From Aradus depressus (taxonomy: Eukaryota > Arthropoda > Insecta > Hemiptera > Aradidae), in the NCBI GenBank assembly GCA_963662175.1, contig OY759220.1:42690136-42754135 (forward strand): 64,000 nucleotides of DNA. Direction: 5' to 3'. Position 1 is the stretch's first letter. Every line of letters starts with the position of its first letter. The position numbers were made by a program, and so were the translations under genes. Shown one piece after another: positions 11,201 through 21,174 of this stretch. A model generated the notes under the pieces. The model saw nothing but the letters and a program-made list of their open reading frames with translations. It did not search any database and was not told the origin of the DNA.

Positions 11201-11528
11201 AATGACCCTGGTAATAGTAACATAAGAACCTCCTCTAGTAAATAAATTTACTCATATAAATCGATTAGTCGAATACTTAAGGCAATGTTTCCCTGTCTTT
11301 TTTGATTATCCTAATAGAATTGTATTAATGTAAAGTTACCTGATCATAGCAAAGATCCAACTTATTAAAAGCCTGTATGTACATCAGATAGAGACGTCCA
11401 ACAGCTCTTCGAGCTTCGTCCTTATCTTTGTTCGGTTTGGCCGATTGCTGTTCTACATCTAGCTTGGTCGCTTCATCCAGGATCGTCTGGGCTTCCGACC
11501 AAATCTTGTTGTACGTTACATGAGACAT
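4323..11528 (-). CDS. DRC11 (IQCA1): DRC11 / IQCA1 (dynein regulatory complex subunit 11), first three coding exons
   Basis: Exons on the minus strand are 11528-11340 (63 codons), 7691-7516 and 4451-4323. They are joined in frame: exon 1 ends CAG|gtaact, exon 2 begins after ggcag and ends CCC AG|gtaaaa, exon 3 begins after tttaag and ends ATC AG|gtaaag. The start MSHVTYNKIWSEAQTILDEA, then RAVGRLYLMYIQAFNKLDLC, QPQKRRLIRGLLEGALGR, ELKHELVNIDLSEFSYLDDL and MRELGYFELD...TEDKAIR follow the N-terminal helical region of IQCA1/DRC11 as I remember it. The family is a nexin-dynein regulatory complex component with IQ motifs and a C-terminal AAA domain, acting in motile cilia and sperm flagella. Only the part before the first IQ motif is in the window; the gene continues past the left edge. 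Introns are 3.6 and 3.1 kb and filled with repeats. The gene is divergent from the DIS3L2 gene. Family call is confident; symbol assignment rests on recalled family sequence. Confidence 0.85.
4755..5240 (+). mobile_element. Degenerate jockey-like LINE fragment (C-terminal reverse transcriptase ORF)
   Basis: Plus-strand pieces read SQIKLIQTFQNRVLRIITSA and LWFVRNKTIHTGLQIPGVKE, the conserved end of jockey-clade ORF2. Several frameshifts break it. It lies in DRC11 intron 2, antisense to the gene. Confidence 0.7.
5367..6048. mobile_element. Non-autonomous pogo/Tigger-like element (MITE)
   Basis: Terminal inverted repeats CAGTAGAACCTCT..AAGTCGAAC (5367) and GTTCGACTTATAGAGGTTCTACTG (ends 6048), flanked on both sides by TA, as expected for the pogo/Tc1 superfamily. 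The interior has many short CCTCTNTAACTCGAA-type motifs, i.e. degenerate copies of the subterminal sequence, and no transposase. It also contains the 24-bp minisatellite at 5737-5856. Confidence 0.8.
5737..5856. repeat. 24-bp minisatellite, five copies
   Basis: Unit GGAGTATATAATAAATTATA+TTTA; starts at 5737, 5761, 5785, 5809 and 5833, nearly identical; one degenerate copy precedes at about 5719. Lies within the pogo-like element. Confidence 0.9.
6105..6560 (-). repeat. Repeat C copy
   Basis: Family C consists of ~125-bp units, each with AACTGCCGATATAATGAATG, TATCGACACGAAATTTAGTATG and ATTTTCAGCCAAATCGGCCG, bounded by CGAAGTATAGGGGAAGTTAT at one end and GGGGAAGTACATTGCCGGTG+ATTCACCGACG at the other. 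This copy shows two degenerate units. Confidence 0.7.
6561..7515. other. Intron sequence of mixed composition
   Basis: Between repeat C and DRC11 exon 2. The 6780-7080 part is clearly richer in G+C and has a 124-codon open minus frame (MKCLSFRSTGGHLLNPHVEK...) with no recognisable domain; it may be a decayed mobile element. Confidence 0.3.
7733..8083. mobile_element. Long inverted-repeat (foldback) MITE
   Basis: Arms of about 95 bp, 7733-7827 and 7988-8083, are reverse complements with few mismatches (outer end TTCTTATAGGTCTCTTC, inner end GGCCTTGCCCATTA). The ~160-bp centre is AT-rich and non-coding. No family recognised. Confidence 0.75.
8170..8285 (-). repeat. SINE family B, tail part
   Basis: A T run of about 37 then GGCTTCATGTAAGATGCATA..CCAGGAAGG, the reverse complement of the family B end. 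Confidence 0.65.
8690..9290 (+). repeat. Repeat C copy with an internal poly(G) tract
   Basis: Head TACGAAGTATAGGGGAAGTT (8698), G run of about 25 at 8745-8770, units, end near CCGGTGATTCACCAC (9260-9283). Confidence 0.8.
8745..8770. repeat. Homopolymer G tract (several similar tracts in the window)
   Basis: Long G or C runs occur at 8403-8418, 8745-8770, 36862-36886, 37450-37481 and 44829-44848; three of them sit inside or beside mobile repeats. Confidence 0.9.
9393..10102 (+). mobile_element. Deleted hAT element with C-terminal transposase fragment
   Basis: Ends TAGGGTTGCCACC (9393) and GGTGGCAACCCTG (10102) are inverted repeats; flanks ACTACACA (9385-9392) and ACAACACA (10103-10110) are an 8-bp target duplication with one change, as for hAT. 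It was inserted into an old SINE copy. Inside, 9619-9891 encodes ~90 residues ending ILARSALTERVFSVINSRWR and DERNKPSLNLIKNE, the hAT C-terminal dimerisation motif. The N-terminal and catalytic parts are gone, so it is non-autonomous. Confidence 0.85.
9619..9891 (+). pseudogene. hAT transposase C-terminal dimerisation fragment
   Basis: Begins MDDLYGEISLLNKLYNQIYS and ends with the Ser-ALTERVFS-x-INSRWRDERN motif of the hAT dimerisation domain. About 90 residues against a usual 600 or more. Reading frame intact over this stretch, so loss of the rest may be by internal deletion as in typical MITE formation. Confidence 0.8.
10240..11060 (-). repeat. Repeat C copy split by a retroelement
   Basis: 10240-10304 is the terminal part, 10831-11060 the following units. 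Confidence 0.75.
10305..10830 (-). mobile_element. 5'-truncated retroelement with poly(A), 10-bp target duplication
   Basis: CTCTGCCTCT at 10295-10304 and 10831-10840 flank an insert that starts with a T run (poly(A) on the minus strand). The insert splits a copy of repeat C. No domain recognisable; the 10620-10830 part is G/C-richer. Confidence 0.65.
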
Positions 11529-11783
11529 TTTTTTGAAAAATACTCTGCTAAATTAACAATAATCTTGAATTACTCAAAGAGTAAACACCTACACAGTTAC
11601 TAACGAAAATGACTGTTTAAGGGTAACTTAGCAATGTTTAATCGATAGCTTCCCATTAAATATTAAATCTAATTTTTGGGGTATGGAGAGTGTACAGGAC
11701 AAACTGTAATATTAATAAGAAATTGGTTTAATAATAATAATATTTTAAATATAATATATAATTTAAAAGTATACGTTAATATA

Positions 11784-12285
11784 GTTAGTTATTATGACTC
11801 ATGCCCGAGCTTTAACTACGAGGTCATATCGCCTACTACCAGAGCGCTCTTTCGTCACTCTGGTGGACATAAGCCCGACTCTACTATGGGAGTCCTACAT
11901 TTTGCCTACCCTAAATTTTTATTCACCTTGGGTAGGGGTCTTTAACAAGGTTAGGTTTTATGACTCATGCCCGGGCTTTAACTACGAGGTCATATCGCCT
12001 ACTACCAGAGTGCTCTTTCGTCACTCTGGTGGACATGAGCCCGACTCTACTGTGGGAGTCCTAAATTTTGCCTACCCTAAATTTTTATTCACCTAGGGTA
12101 GGGGTCTTTAACGAGTATCTGACATCGGACAGACTCGGGACCATCGCTTAACGTCCCATCCAAAAGGACGGCGTACTTCAGTTTATTTTACCTCCCAGAT
12201 AAAATAAACTAAGGGCCTCGGCCGGTTTCGAACCCGCGATCTTGAGCTCAGTAAGCAAGCATGCCATTGAGCTACCGGCTCCCTC
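11784..12285 (-). repeat. SINE family A, head-to-tail dimer (one truncated plus one full unit)
   Basis: 11784-11946 is the tail half of one unit; 11947-12285 is a complete unit. Both lie inside a single target duplication TACGTTAATATA (11772-11783 and 12286-12297). Confidence 0.85.
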
Positions 12286-12519
12286 TACGTTAATATATGA
12301 TTGATTGTAATAAAAATTAGAGAATTTTAAATAATTCATTGTTACACATATAACAACAATATATATTAAGAGAAGATTAAATTATGTTATCGTTTTTGAG
12401 TCCACGAAATCCAAAATAGAAATAACAAAAACATTTTCTGAAAAAAGAAAGAGTGAAAAAATCCACCTCAAAACAGAAAAAAGTGTTCTCTAAAAAAAGA
12501 GACCATAGTCTAGAGAGAA

Positions 12520-13228
12520 CAAAGTCGTCGGTAAATCACCGGCAATGTACTTCCCCAGACGGAATTAATCAATCAACTTTTCGCTTTCCTTCAAAACCAG
12601 TTAACCGTTTGCGCTAATAATCGATAGTTGGCTTACATAGGGGCTCCTATATCTTCAAACTAACTTTTGCGTCGATAATTCATTACATCGGCAGTTATTA
12701 GTTTTGAATTGACCCCCCTCTCATGAACCCCCATTTTCTTCGGTTGATATGACTGAAATTTGACAGGTTATATCCTTATTGGGTTTTGACTTCAAATATG
12801 AAATTTCATGTCGATACATTCGTTACATCGGCAGTTATTTCGGTTTTTGATTTGAGCCCCCTCTGATCCACTTTTTCTGTTGCGGATTCTGTTGAAAATT
12901 AATAAGTGTCGTTCTTATGGAGTTTTGAATTTACATATGAAATTTCGTATCGATACATTCATTGTATTGGCAGTTATTAGAATGTTTGTGTTAAGCCTCC
13001 TCCCTAGTCCCCTCTTCCCTTTAAATGATTTGGCTGAAAATCAGTAGTTATTGTCGTTAGAGAGTTCTTGATTCATATATGAAATTTCATATCGATAAAT
13101 TCATTCTATCGGAAGTTATCGTGTTCACAGACGCACACACAAACTGTTTTTTTGTTTTTCATATTTGGAACCTGGAGATCGGAAAACACGAAATTCCGTT
13201 GAAAAATCACATCGAATTATATAGTTAT
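12520..13228 (-). repeat. Repeat C, long copy with about four units
   Basis: Starts AAGTCGTCGGTAAATCACCG and runs to GAAAAATCACATCGAATTAT, where the LINE insertion follows. Units recur at about 12660, 12785, 12920 and 13075. Confidence 0.85.
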
Positions 13229-13240
13229 ATTTCAAAGATA

Positions 13241-13655
13241 TTTTTTTTTTTTTTTATTTATTTATTTATATATTTACAACGGCATAATAACATTTGCCAT
13301 TAGCAATTGTGATAAATAGAGCAGTGTCAGGTGCGTGGCTGTACTGCTGAGGTACGTGACCGAAGAGGAGTCCAGGCTAGTCCTGGAGCAGGTCCCTCTG
13401 CCATATCCGCTTGAGGCGTCGTGGTGGATTTGTGGGGAGAATGTTTGTAGATAATTCTTGTATAAGTGGATTGGCGTGATGATGGAGTTTGTCGTGAAAA
13501 TTTTGATATCGTGTCTTGATAACAGAAGGTACAAATGGGATATTGAGGTCATTATGTAATGTGAGGTTGGAAACGTAAAATGGTGCATTGGCAATGTGGC
13601 GTAGTATGATGGATTGTATTGACTGAAGGCGTTGTATGTTTGATTTTTTGGCTGA
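13241..13655 (-). mobile_element. Jockey-like LINE 3' end
   Basis: Target duplication ATTTCAAAGATA at 13229-13240 and 13656-13667; poly(A) as T run from 13241. On the minus strand one frame reads IQRLQSIQSIILRHIANAPF, YVSNLTLHNDLNIPFVPSVI and RLKRIWQRDLLQD-stop, the C-terminus of jockey-clade ORF2. The frame is intact over ~120 codons. Confidence 0.85.
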
Positions 13656-13659
13656 ATTT

Positions 13660-13780
13660 CAAAGATAGAACTCCCTTTCAATGTCCGGATGTTGTGTAAA
13701 GAACCTACACTATTATACAGGCATGGCTATTATGCATCGTACATGAAGCCGATAACAAAAAAACATTTTTTTATATTTTG
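13660..13780 (+). repeat. SINE family B, tail part
   Basis: GATAGAACTCCCTTTCAATG..GGCTATTATGCATCGTACAT..poly(A); head removed or separated by the LINE insertion at 13241. Confidence 0.7.
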
Positions 13781-13864
13781 TGTCATCATCAGGGTCTACA
13801 AACAACACAGGGATGAGAAGGAGGAATCAAGGTTAGAATTATATATAGCGGTTGGTTTCCTATA

Positions 13865-14216
13865 CTACTGTTGAATAATTTGTTTGGATACAACGATAAT
13901 TCGGAAATAGCGATCTCATTTTGAGACAAAAAATGGTCATTCGCCTATAACGATTTCCTAAGTAATAACAGAAGATCTTACATGTTTACTTAAAGTTGAA
14001 TTCATGGAATCTCTTACCGGGTCTACAAGCCCGGATGCCCATTACTTTTCCATTTTACTCAGTCGCTATTTTGATTTATATTGCTTATTTACGTGCATTA
14101 TTATTGTTATTAGTTTTTTTTTTCCTTTTCTGAAATCCGGATACAACGAAGTTCGGATAAAACGATATGATTCCCTAGGTCCCTTGAAGATTTTATTATA
14201 AGCCAATTCCACTGTA
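13865..14216. mobile_element. Pogo/Tigger-like element, right part only
   Basis: Repeated GGATACAACGA/TTCGGATAAAACGA motifs and the right end AAGCCAATTCCACTG|TA at about 14216 resemble a pogo-type terminus; no matching left terminus was found, so it is probably truncated. Confidence 0.4.
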
Positions 14217-14569
14217 TGTATATATTTTTTTAAATTGTAAACAAACAATAAAAATTAAAAATGAGTAATAACCAAATACATATAACATTAGTATTTAAGG
14301 GGTCATCCATAAATGATTTTTTTTTGTAAATTTCTCACCCCATACTCTCCCCCCTGCCATACTCTTCAGCAAAATTAATTTACGATAATTGAATAATTTC
14401 CAATAATGATGTTAAGCAAGTACTTAAACTTTCCTAACGTTTTTAACTGTTCTAGTTTTTATTTATATTGAATTTGTGATAATAAATAAAAAATATTTCC
14501 TTAAAAATGTTTGTTGTAAGAATATCGAGATAAGGTTGGGTAGGTTGCGAGACTGTTTGGTTGAGTGGG

Positions 14570-15016
14570 TTGTTGTTCAGCCCAGCTCGGTTCCTTGATC
14601 CAAGCTGTCTTGAAAATCTATCAATAAGGTATCTATTTCATTTATTTATTTAATTTTTTTCTTTCGTTTTTAAGAATTCTCAAATTTTTATTCGTTTTTT
14701 AAAAACTATACTGTAAAGTTCTCACATTTAAGTTTTACTTTAGCACTGATTGGCATTTCGTAATGATATGGCAACTTTGTGTTTAAAATCCAGATGACAG
14801 AATATTAATTTGTGACTAAATTTACTAACACTTGTAAATAAAAACATTTTTTTTTATGGAGGAGGATTGTATTAAGGTTTGATGTACTGGAATTTAACGT
14901 AATATATAGTTCATAGTTACCATTAACATTATTACTAGCAATTTTGTGGCATAAAATGAAGATTAAATTTTTTCTTTATTATCTTTCGTTAATTTTTAGA
15001 ACTGGAGAATTCCAGG
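14570..15016 (+). promoter_or_regulatory. Candidate 5' leader of the DIS3L2 gene
   Basis: The ATG exon is preceded by a clear acceptor (TTCGTTAATTTTTAG, AG at 14998-14999), so at least one non-coding exon lies upstream. A TTCAG initiator-like site at about 14576 and a donor-like AAG|gtatct at about 14628 make 14576-14628 a possible first exon. No TATA box is evident. This is a guess from motifs only. Confidence 0.35.
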
Positions 15017-18000
15017 ATGAATCCTCCCGACAACTCCGGTGGAGGTGATCGAATTAAAAGTTCTATGCAGAATATCAACCATCAAGCCAGGTAATTTTAT
15101 TTATCAAAAGAAAATACTCATTTAGCCCCGATTGAAAATTGGTTTTCAAGTCAAAATTATTTATGAACTGCCCTTAACTGAAGGGAGACTCGGTCAATGT
15201 TTATTTATCATTTTATTAGAAATGTGTGTCACCCCATTTGTAGTTGAATTTGTTTCTTTTTATTGGTAACTTTTTCATACTAGTTTTGTTTTCTAATTTC
15301 CCCATTGTTAAAACTAAATTAGGTCAGTGACGTAACTGCGAGTTTTGATTCTCTTTGAAAAATATTTTTATTATGGGGTGCCTCTTCAATGTAAATGCTA
15401 TTAAAAAATACCAAGATAATGGGTCAGATAATGGAAAGAATGATTCATGCATTGAGTGCATTTCTTAAAAGAGGTTATCTTTAGAATATTTTACTGCAAT
15501 TAAAAGTTTCTAATTTGTTTGTTGAAGAAAATCACAAAAAAAGAAAGAAAAAAAATATGCCGAACATTTTGCGACGAGCGTGAAAGAAAGTTAGATAACA
15601 TAATAAAATGAATAGTAACGATTTTGAACACACAAATTTGAATAATGTGCAAGAAAATATCATGGACACTTATTGAACTATGTTATTATTCTAACTGAAA
15701 TTTTAGTTACTTTTATTTAAGAATTTAAAACTGTACTTTCCTTTTATCCTAGTGTATTTTCGATAGCGCCTTTTTTTTTGTGTGTGTGTGTGTAATTTTT
15801 CTTATATATTTGTATGCATTCAAACATCGGAAAAGCATAATTAAGCCAGATCAATCACTTTCTTTCTTTTTCGCAAAAAGCCTAAATTCACAACTGTACA
15901 TGAAAACACAAATAAAACACTGTCTAAAATGGATCCGGACAACATATCAACCTATATTTCACTCATCTGTACTTCCTTTCATAACACACGATACCAATAT
16001 GTCAGACAAATTCCATTGAGAAGGTTTGAACTTGTTATTAAAATTTGCAATATTAGAAGAGAGGCGGAGAAAACATGAAGGAATTTGCTGTTAGTCTCTC
16101 CAAGGGGATATGAAAATCTGGTCGTTATAATCACTTTTTTTTTTTCAATCGCATCAATAACAAATGAAAGGTCAAAACAACAATGGAATAAAGGTTTAAA
16201 AAACTGAATTTTCTAAAAACAACACATATTTATTTTAAAAAATATCACTTATTTACATTAAAGAGCTGAGAAAAAGGTAAAAAGTAAAATCGGTCCGTTA
16301 TTAGGAACATTTTTCTTTCGATGAGCCTTAAACCATTGTAGCAAAGCATTGTCTAAAGCAGTATGCTGGGTCTTCCGAATTTTCTTTGCAGAAAAAGATT
16401 CCTTCTCAAAATGTTTTTTTTTCTTTTTTGGCTCACACAGGTGAAATTGTTGAGTGGGAAAAACCGAATTCTTTTGATATAGTAGAATTTGACTCACCCT
16501 CTTCCAGCATGGTCAAAGATTTTATTTTGCACATGTTGATACTTTTAGAAAACACAAACAACTGAGGGTAATTGAAAATAAAGTTAAAAAACCCCACCGT
16601 CTTTTATGATTCTATGAACTCAATTCATAGGTCTCGTTACAATTATGTATTCAATTATCTCTAACTTGAAGGTTTGTTTAAATTCTGTTATAGACAATTT
16701 TTAATTATCCAAGTTGTCTAAACGAGCGATACTACAGTCAATGTCGTCGTTACATCCACTGTCGTAATATTGGATATTTTATTTTTGTTATAGACGGTAC
16801 GTCGTTATACAAGGTTTTGACTGTAATTTGTTAAGTAAGAGTGCGGACCCATTGTTATAAAAATAATATTTTATTTCCCCCCTAAAACTTTGTTTATTTA
16901 TTTCGTTTTGTATTAAAGCTAATGTTCTTAATATCTTTCAGTTCTTCATTTTTGGGGGAAAAGAAGGCTCCACTTCCTCCATCCGCCCAGCAGCTCCCAC
17001 TGCGATGGAAGAATATCCCCGCTTCGGACAACAGCTTCAAGTTAGTTTTACTATCATTATTATCCTCTAAGAGTGCATAGATTCTTCTGTTATTCTAACG
17101 TTTTCTGTTAGGGGTGTAAAACAAAACGTTCATGGATAAGATTAACAGGGGTACAAAATGAAAGATAATCAAGTGTACAATCAAAACATATTTTTTGTTC
17201 CTTTTTCATTTTACTTCCATGTTCCCAAGAAACAAATGGAAGCATGGTGATAGCGTCGAAAAATTGTGTCCAAGATGAAGTCGGATTCTGACTGTTATTC
17301 CTTCAAAACGTAGAGAAACAGTTTTTTTCCGCATGGCGGCTGAGTATCTGTGTGAAGAATTTCGTTTTTCCCTATAACTTCTACAGAAATGTACTGACTG
17401 ATAATTTGTTTTTGTTTTTTTTAATGTTCGACTCGAGGAGGACTCGTAGACCTATTGATTTTTATGCTAATCAGATCATTGGTTGGAGAAATATATGCAA
17501 TTGTGTCCACTGTTTGTTTTTGTATTACATTTAAATGTTTCTTTGTGCAAAATATTTCTTTTAGTGAGTACTCACGGCCTACTAATCTTGGTGCCAATCA
17601 GATCAGCTTCTTTAGATATATTCACAATTTTGTACCTATAGTTTAGTTATTGTGAGTCATGCAAAGAAAGACAGCTTGCTTAAGTTTTTTTTTTTTTACT
17701 TCCCAGATAAAATAAACTCGGCCGGGTTTCGAACCCGCGATTTTGAACTCAATAAGCAAGCATACATACCATGAGCTACCGACGCCCTCAATTTGTACCT
17801 ATAACTAAATTGTATAAGTGTAGTTTCAGAGCTGTCTGGCAAATTTCGCTAAGATTTTTCTTATTTCAAATTACTTTGTAAATTTATCTTGAAACATGGT
17901 TCTCCATACTGATATTTTCGAAATGGCGGCATGAGAGGGAGACTTGTAACTGCAAAACTGTGAATTGACTCTTAGGGGAACATTTGTTCAAGAAGAGGGG

Positions 18001-21000
18001 AATGTTTTTCAAACATTTTTCTTAATTTCAAGAAGTCCCATTGACAGGAAGTAACAATTACTCCATTTAGTTATTGTAAATAAGAATATTCTATAAATCC
18101 TAATTTATATTTATTTTTAACGAAAAAAATATTTAAGGTAACAATTAATAAACCCAGGCTGTTCCAATTATGAAATTCAATTTGTTAGTCTTGTTTAAGT
18201 GCGCAAGTAGTTTCAATGAAATTTATCGCCAACTATATTTTTTTATATGTTTATATGCTTCTTTTAACTTATTTTTTGTAAAATTGTCTGAACTTCAACC
18301 CACTTATTTAATAAATAATGTCAATGTTGGGGGAAGTCAATGTTCTGTAGTGTAAAGAAAAAACTTAGTATTATATTCAACGTTTCGAGAAGCTTCCCCA
18401 TCATTGTGAAGATGCTGTCGACTCTCTGCATCAAATAATTCTATAAATAAAACAAACTAATTTTTAAAATAATGTCTATTCCACTAAACATCCACTATCT
18501 TTAGTGGAATAGACAATATTTCAAAAATTAGTTTGTTTTATTTATTTATTACAAGTTTTCACAATATGTGCGCGTTCCTCAACTTAGAAATAATTCTATG
18601 TTACAGAACGGTTATTACCGTTCTAAAAATAAAAGTCTTAACAGTATTTTCACTAATAAAATAATTAATATTGTCTGCTTCTATTATTTTTTTAGGTTTG
18701 CTAACAACCAGGAGTGCAATCTTCTTTCTGATGTTCATCAGCTTCCAAAGCAGATGGACAACTTTTATTCTTTTGACAAGAACTTAACGTGAGTGTTACT
18801 ATAAGTATTAACCCATTTAAGTTAAGGAAGTGTAGTGGGTGCCCGCTAGAGGAGAAGGATACATATTAAACAGCATATCGAAGTTACCTCTGGGCATTTC
18901 CCTGATCAAGTTTTCCGTGGTTATAGAAACTGAGGGGTCCGATACCAAAGAGTGAGACAAACTAGCAGTAATCCTAATGAAATGGGCAATATTGTGCGCA
19001 TCGTGGGTTCGAAAACGACCGAAGTCCTTACACTTATCTGGGACGTGAAAAAAAACTTGAGCACCCAGTCCTTCAGAGAGGACGTTAAATGGCTGTCCCG
19101 AGCCTATGCGATGTATTGTACTAGTTAAACATCCCCACCCTCAATCGAGTCGGGCTCATGTTCATCAGAGCAGCGAAAGAGCTCGCTGGTAGTAGGCGTT
19201 AGAAACCTTCTTCACTCAACGGCATAACATTATAAAAAAAAATAACATATTTCAGATAAGGTTATATTTATTTTTATATTTAGAATTTCACCGATGCGTC
19301 CAACCAACCCACCTCCTCCTGCCGTTCTTCCTCTTCCATCGCAAATCGAACACTACGAAAATTTCGACAAAAACATTACGTAAGTACATTTTAGTAATAA
19401 GAAAAATATTTTGAATGTTCTCAGGTTTTACTTTAAATATGCGATTGTTCAAATAGCTTTCCTCATTTTTATGGAAAGAGTTCAATGAAATTTTCAATCG
19501 TCTCACATTCGTTTTACGTGCGACTGTTGAAGATACTTCTCATTGAAAGTATTTAATTGAGTATTTTTCGTTGAATCGGTTATTCACAACTCATATATTT
19601 TAATTATTTTTAAGGAAGTATTTTAAATAAGTTTGTATGTTTTTTAGAATTTCACCGATACGTCCGACCAACCCACCGCCTCCTGGCGTCCTCCCGCATC
19701 CTTCTCAAATTGAACAATATGAAACTTTCGAAAAAAACGTAACGTAAGTATGTTAATTATAATAATTAATGGTAATTCTTAGTGTTGATCCTTACTTTGT
19801 GAAATTCCTTCATGAAGATCCTTAAATGATCACATATAACGAGTGTTTTTGTTCCTCCGCATTAATTACCCTTCTTAAAGACATTTTAAAAACTGTGTAA
19901 AACGTTAATTGTAATATGTACTGTTAGAGCATACAACAGAATGTCCAGCAAATGGGAATTTTAGTCTAAGAAATGTCAGAGAAAATCCGGGTATTTTTAG
20001 TTGGTAAAAAACAATTTTAGAACTGTTATGTATTGAGGTATGTATTCAAGGAGGCAGTGGAGAGCCTTGGAAGAAGAACATGGCGGAGACACGAGATGTA
20101 TCGTGTTATTTCTCAATAGTTTTGTGAGTTCTTCATGAGATTGAGATTCCTTATTCATTTATTGCCATTTAAGAACCTGTCTAATTTTGTAGAACCCAAA
20201 TACGTCAAGCCTGTTTTTTTTGGGTCTATAAAAAGCGGTTTTCCGTTTCGCAAAACTGCGTAGGTAGTTAGTAAACTGCTCCTCTTCGTTCTCTTCTCCC
20301 GTCATTTTTTGAACCACTTTTTCAGTCACAATCTCACAGACAAGAAATTATGTTTAATAGCCTAGTACATAATTTTAGACTATTATAGATTCGAACTGTT
20401 CATGCGGGGGCGTCGAGACTGCAGAACAAATAATTCTTGAATGTACGAGCAGGCCATAATTGTATTTCAGATGAGATTATTAATCTGATTGACTAATTGA
20501 ATCGCCTTAAGTTGGGGCTTGATAGTTAAGAAGCCAAGTTAAGTTTAATCCCCTGTATGAGCGAATTTCTAATTTTTTGTCAAAATATATATATAGTTAG
20601 TTAGTTATTATGACTCATGCCCGGGCTTTAACTACGAGGTCACATCGCCTACTATCAGAGCGCTCTTTCGTCACTGGTGGACATGAGCCCGACTCTACTG
20701 TGGGAGTGCTAAATTTTTATTCATCTAGGGCAGGGGTATTTAACGAGTAACTGACATCGTACAGGCTCGGGACCATCGCTTAACGTCCGAAGGACGGCGT
20801 GCTTAAGTTTATTTTACCTCCGAGATAAAATAGATAAAAGGGCCTCGGCCGCGTTTCAAATCCACGATCTTGAGCTCAGAAGGCAAGCACGCATATCACT
20901 GAGCTACCAGCGCCCTATATATATGTATATTATTGCAAAAATGTTGATATAATTATTTTGTTATGTTTCAGGCCTCCTCCTGGTTTCCATAATGTTCTGT

Positions 21001-21174
21001 AAGTTTTTTTTTTTTTTTTTTTTTTAATTTAAGTATGTTTTATTTTAATTGTCAATATCAGATTTTCTATTATTTTACGTGTTTTAATTTTGTACTTTTT
21101 AGACCGTTCGCAAGTCAAAATCGATCAAGTACTCCACCATCTTTCCAGAAAATTCAAACAGATCCGAGATTATT
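15017..21174 (+). CDS. Dis3l2: DIS3L2 gene exons 1-7: proline-rich N-terminal extension
   Basis: Residues 1-~186, starting [20 protein letters not shown]. The region is low complexity, rich in Pro, Asn and Ser, with no domain I recognise. Exons 4 and 5 (both 96 nt, same phase) are tandem duplicates: both read [25 protein letters not shown] and 24 of 31 residues are the same. Exon 3 ends in a related SFDKNLT and may be an older third copy. Exon 6 is a 27-nt microexon (PPPGFHNVL). All these exons are multiples of 3 or in compatible phase, so several could be skipped without breaking the frame. The splice sites are good, but I know of no DIS3L2 with this part. Confidence 0.7.

Noticed and set aside
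13274..13681. 135-codon minus frame starting MKGSSIFEIQ
   Set aside because: Out of frame with the LINE ORF2 text IANAPFYVSN in the same segment, which is the real relic.
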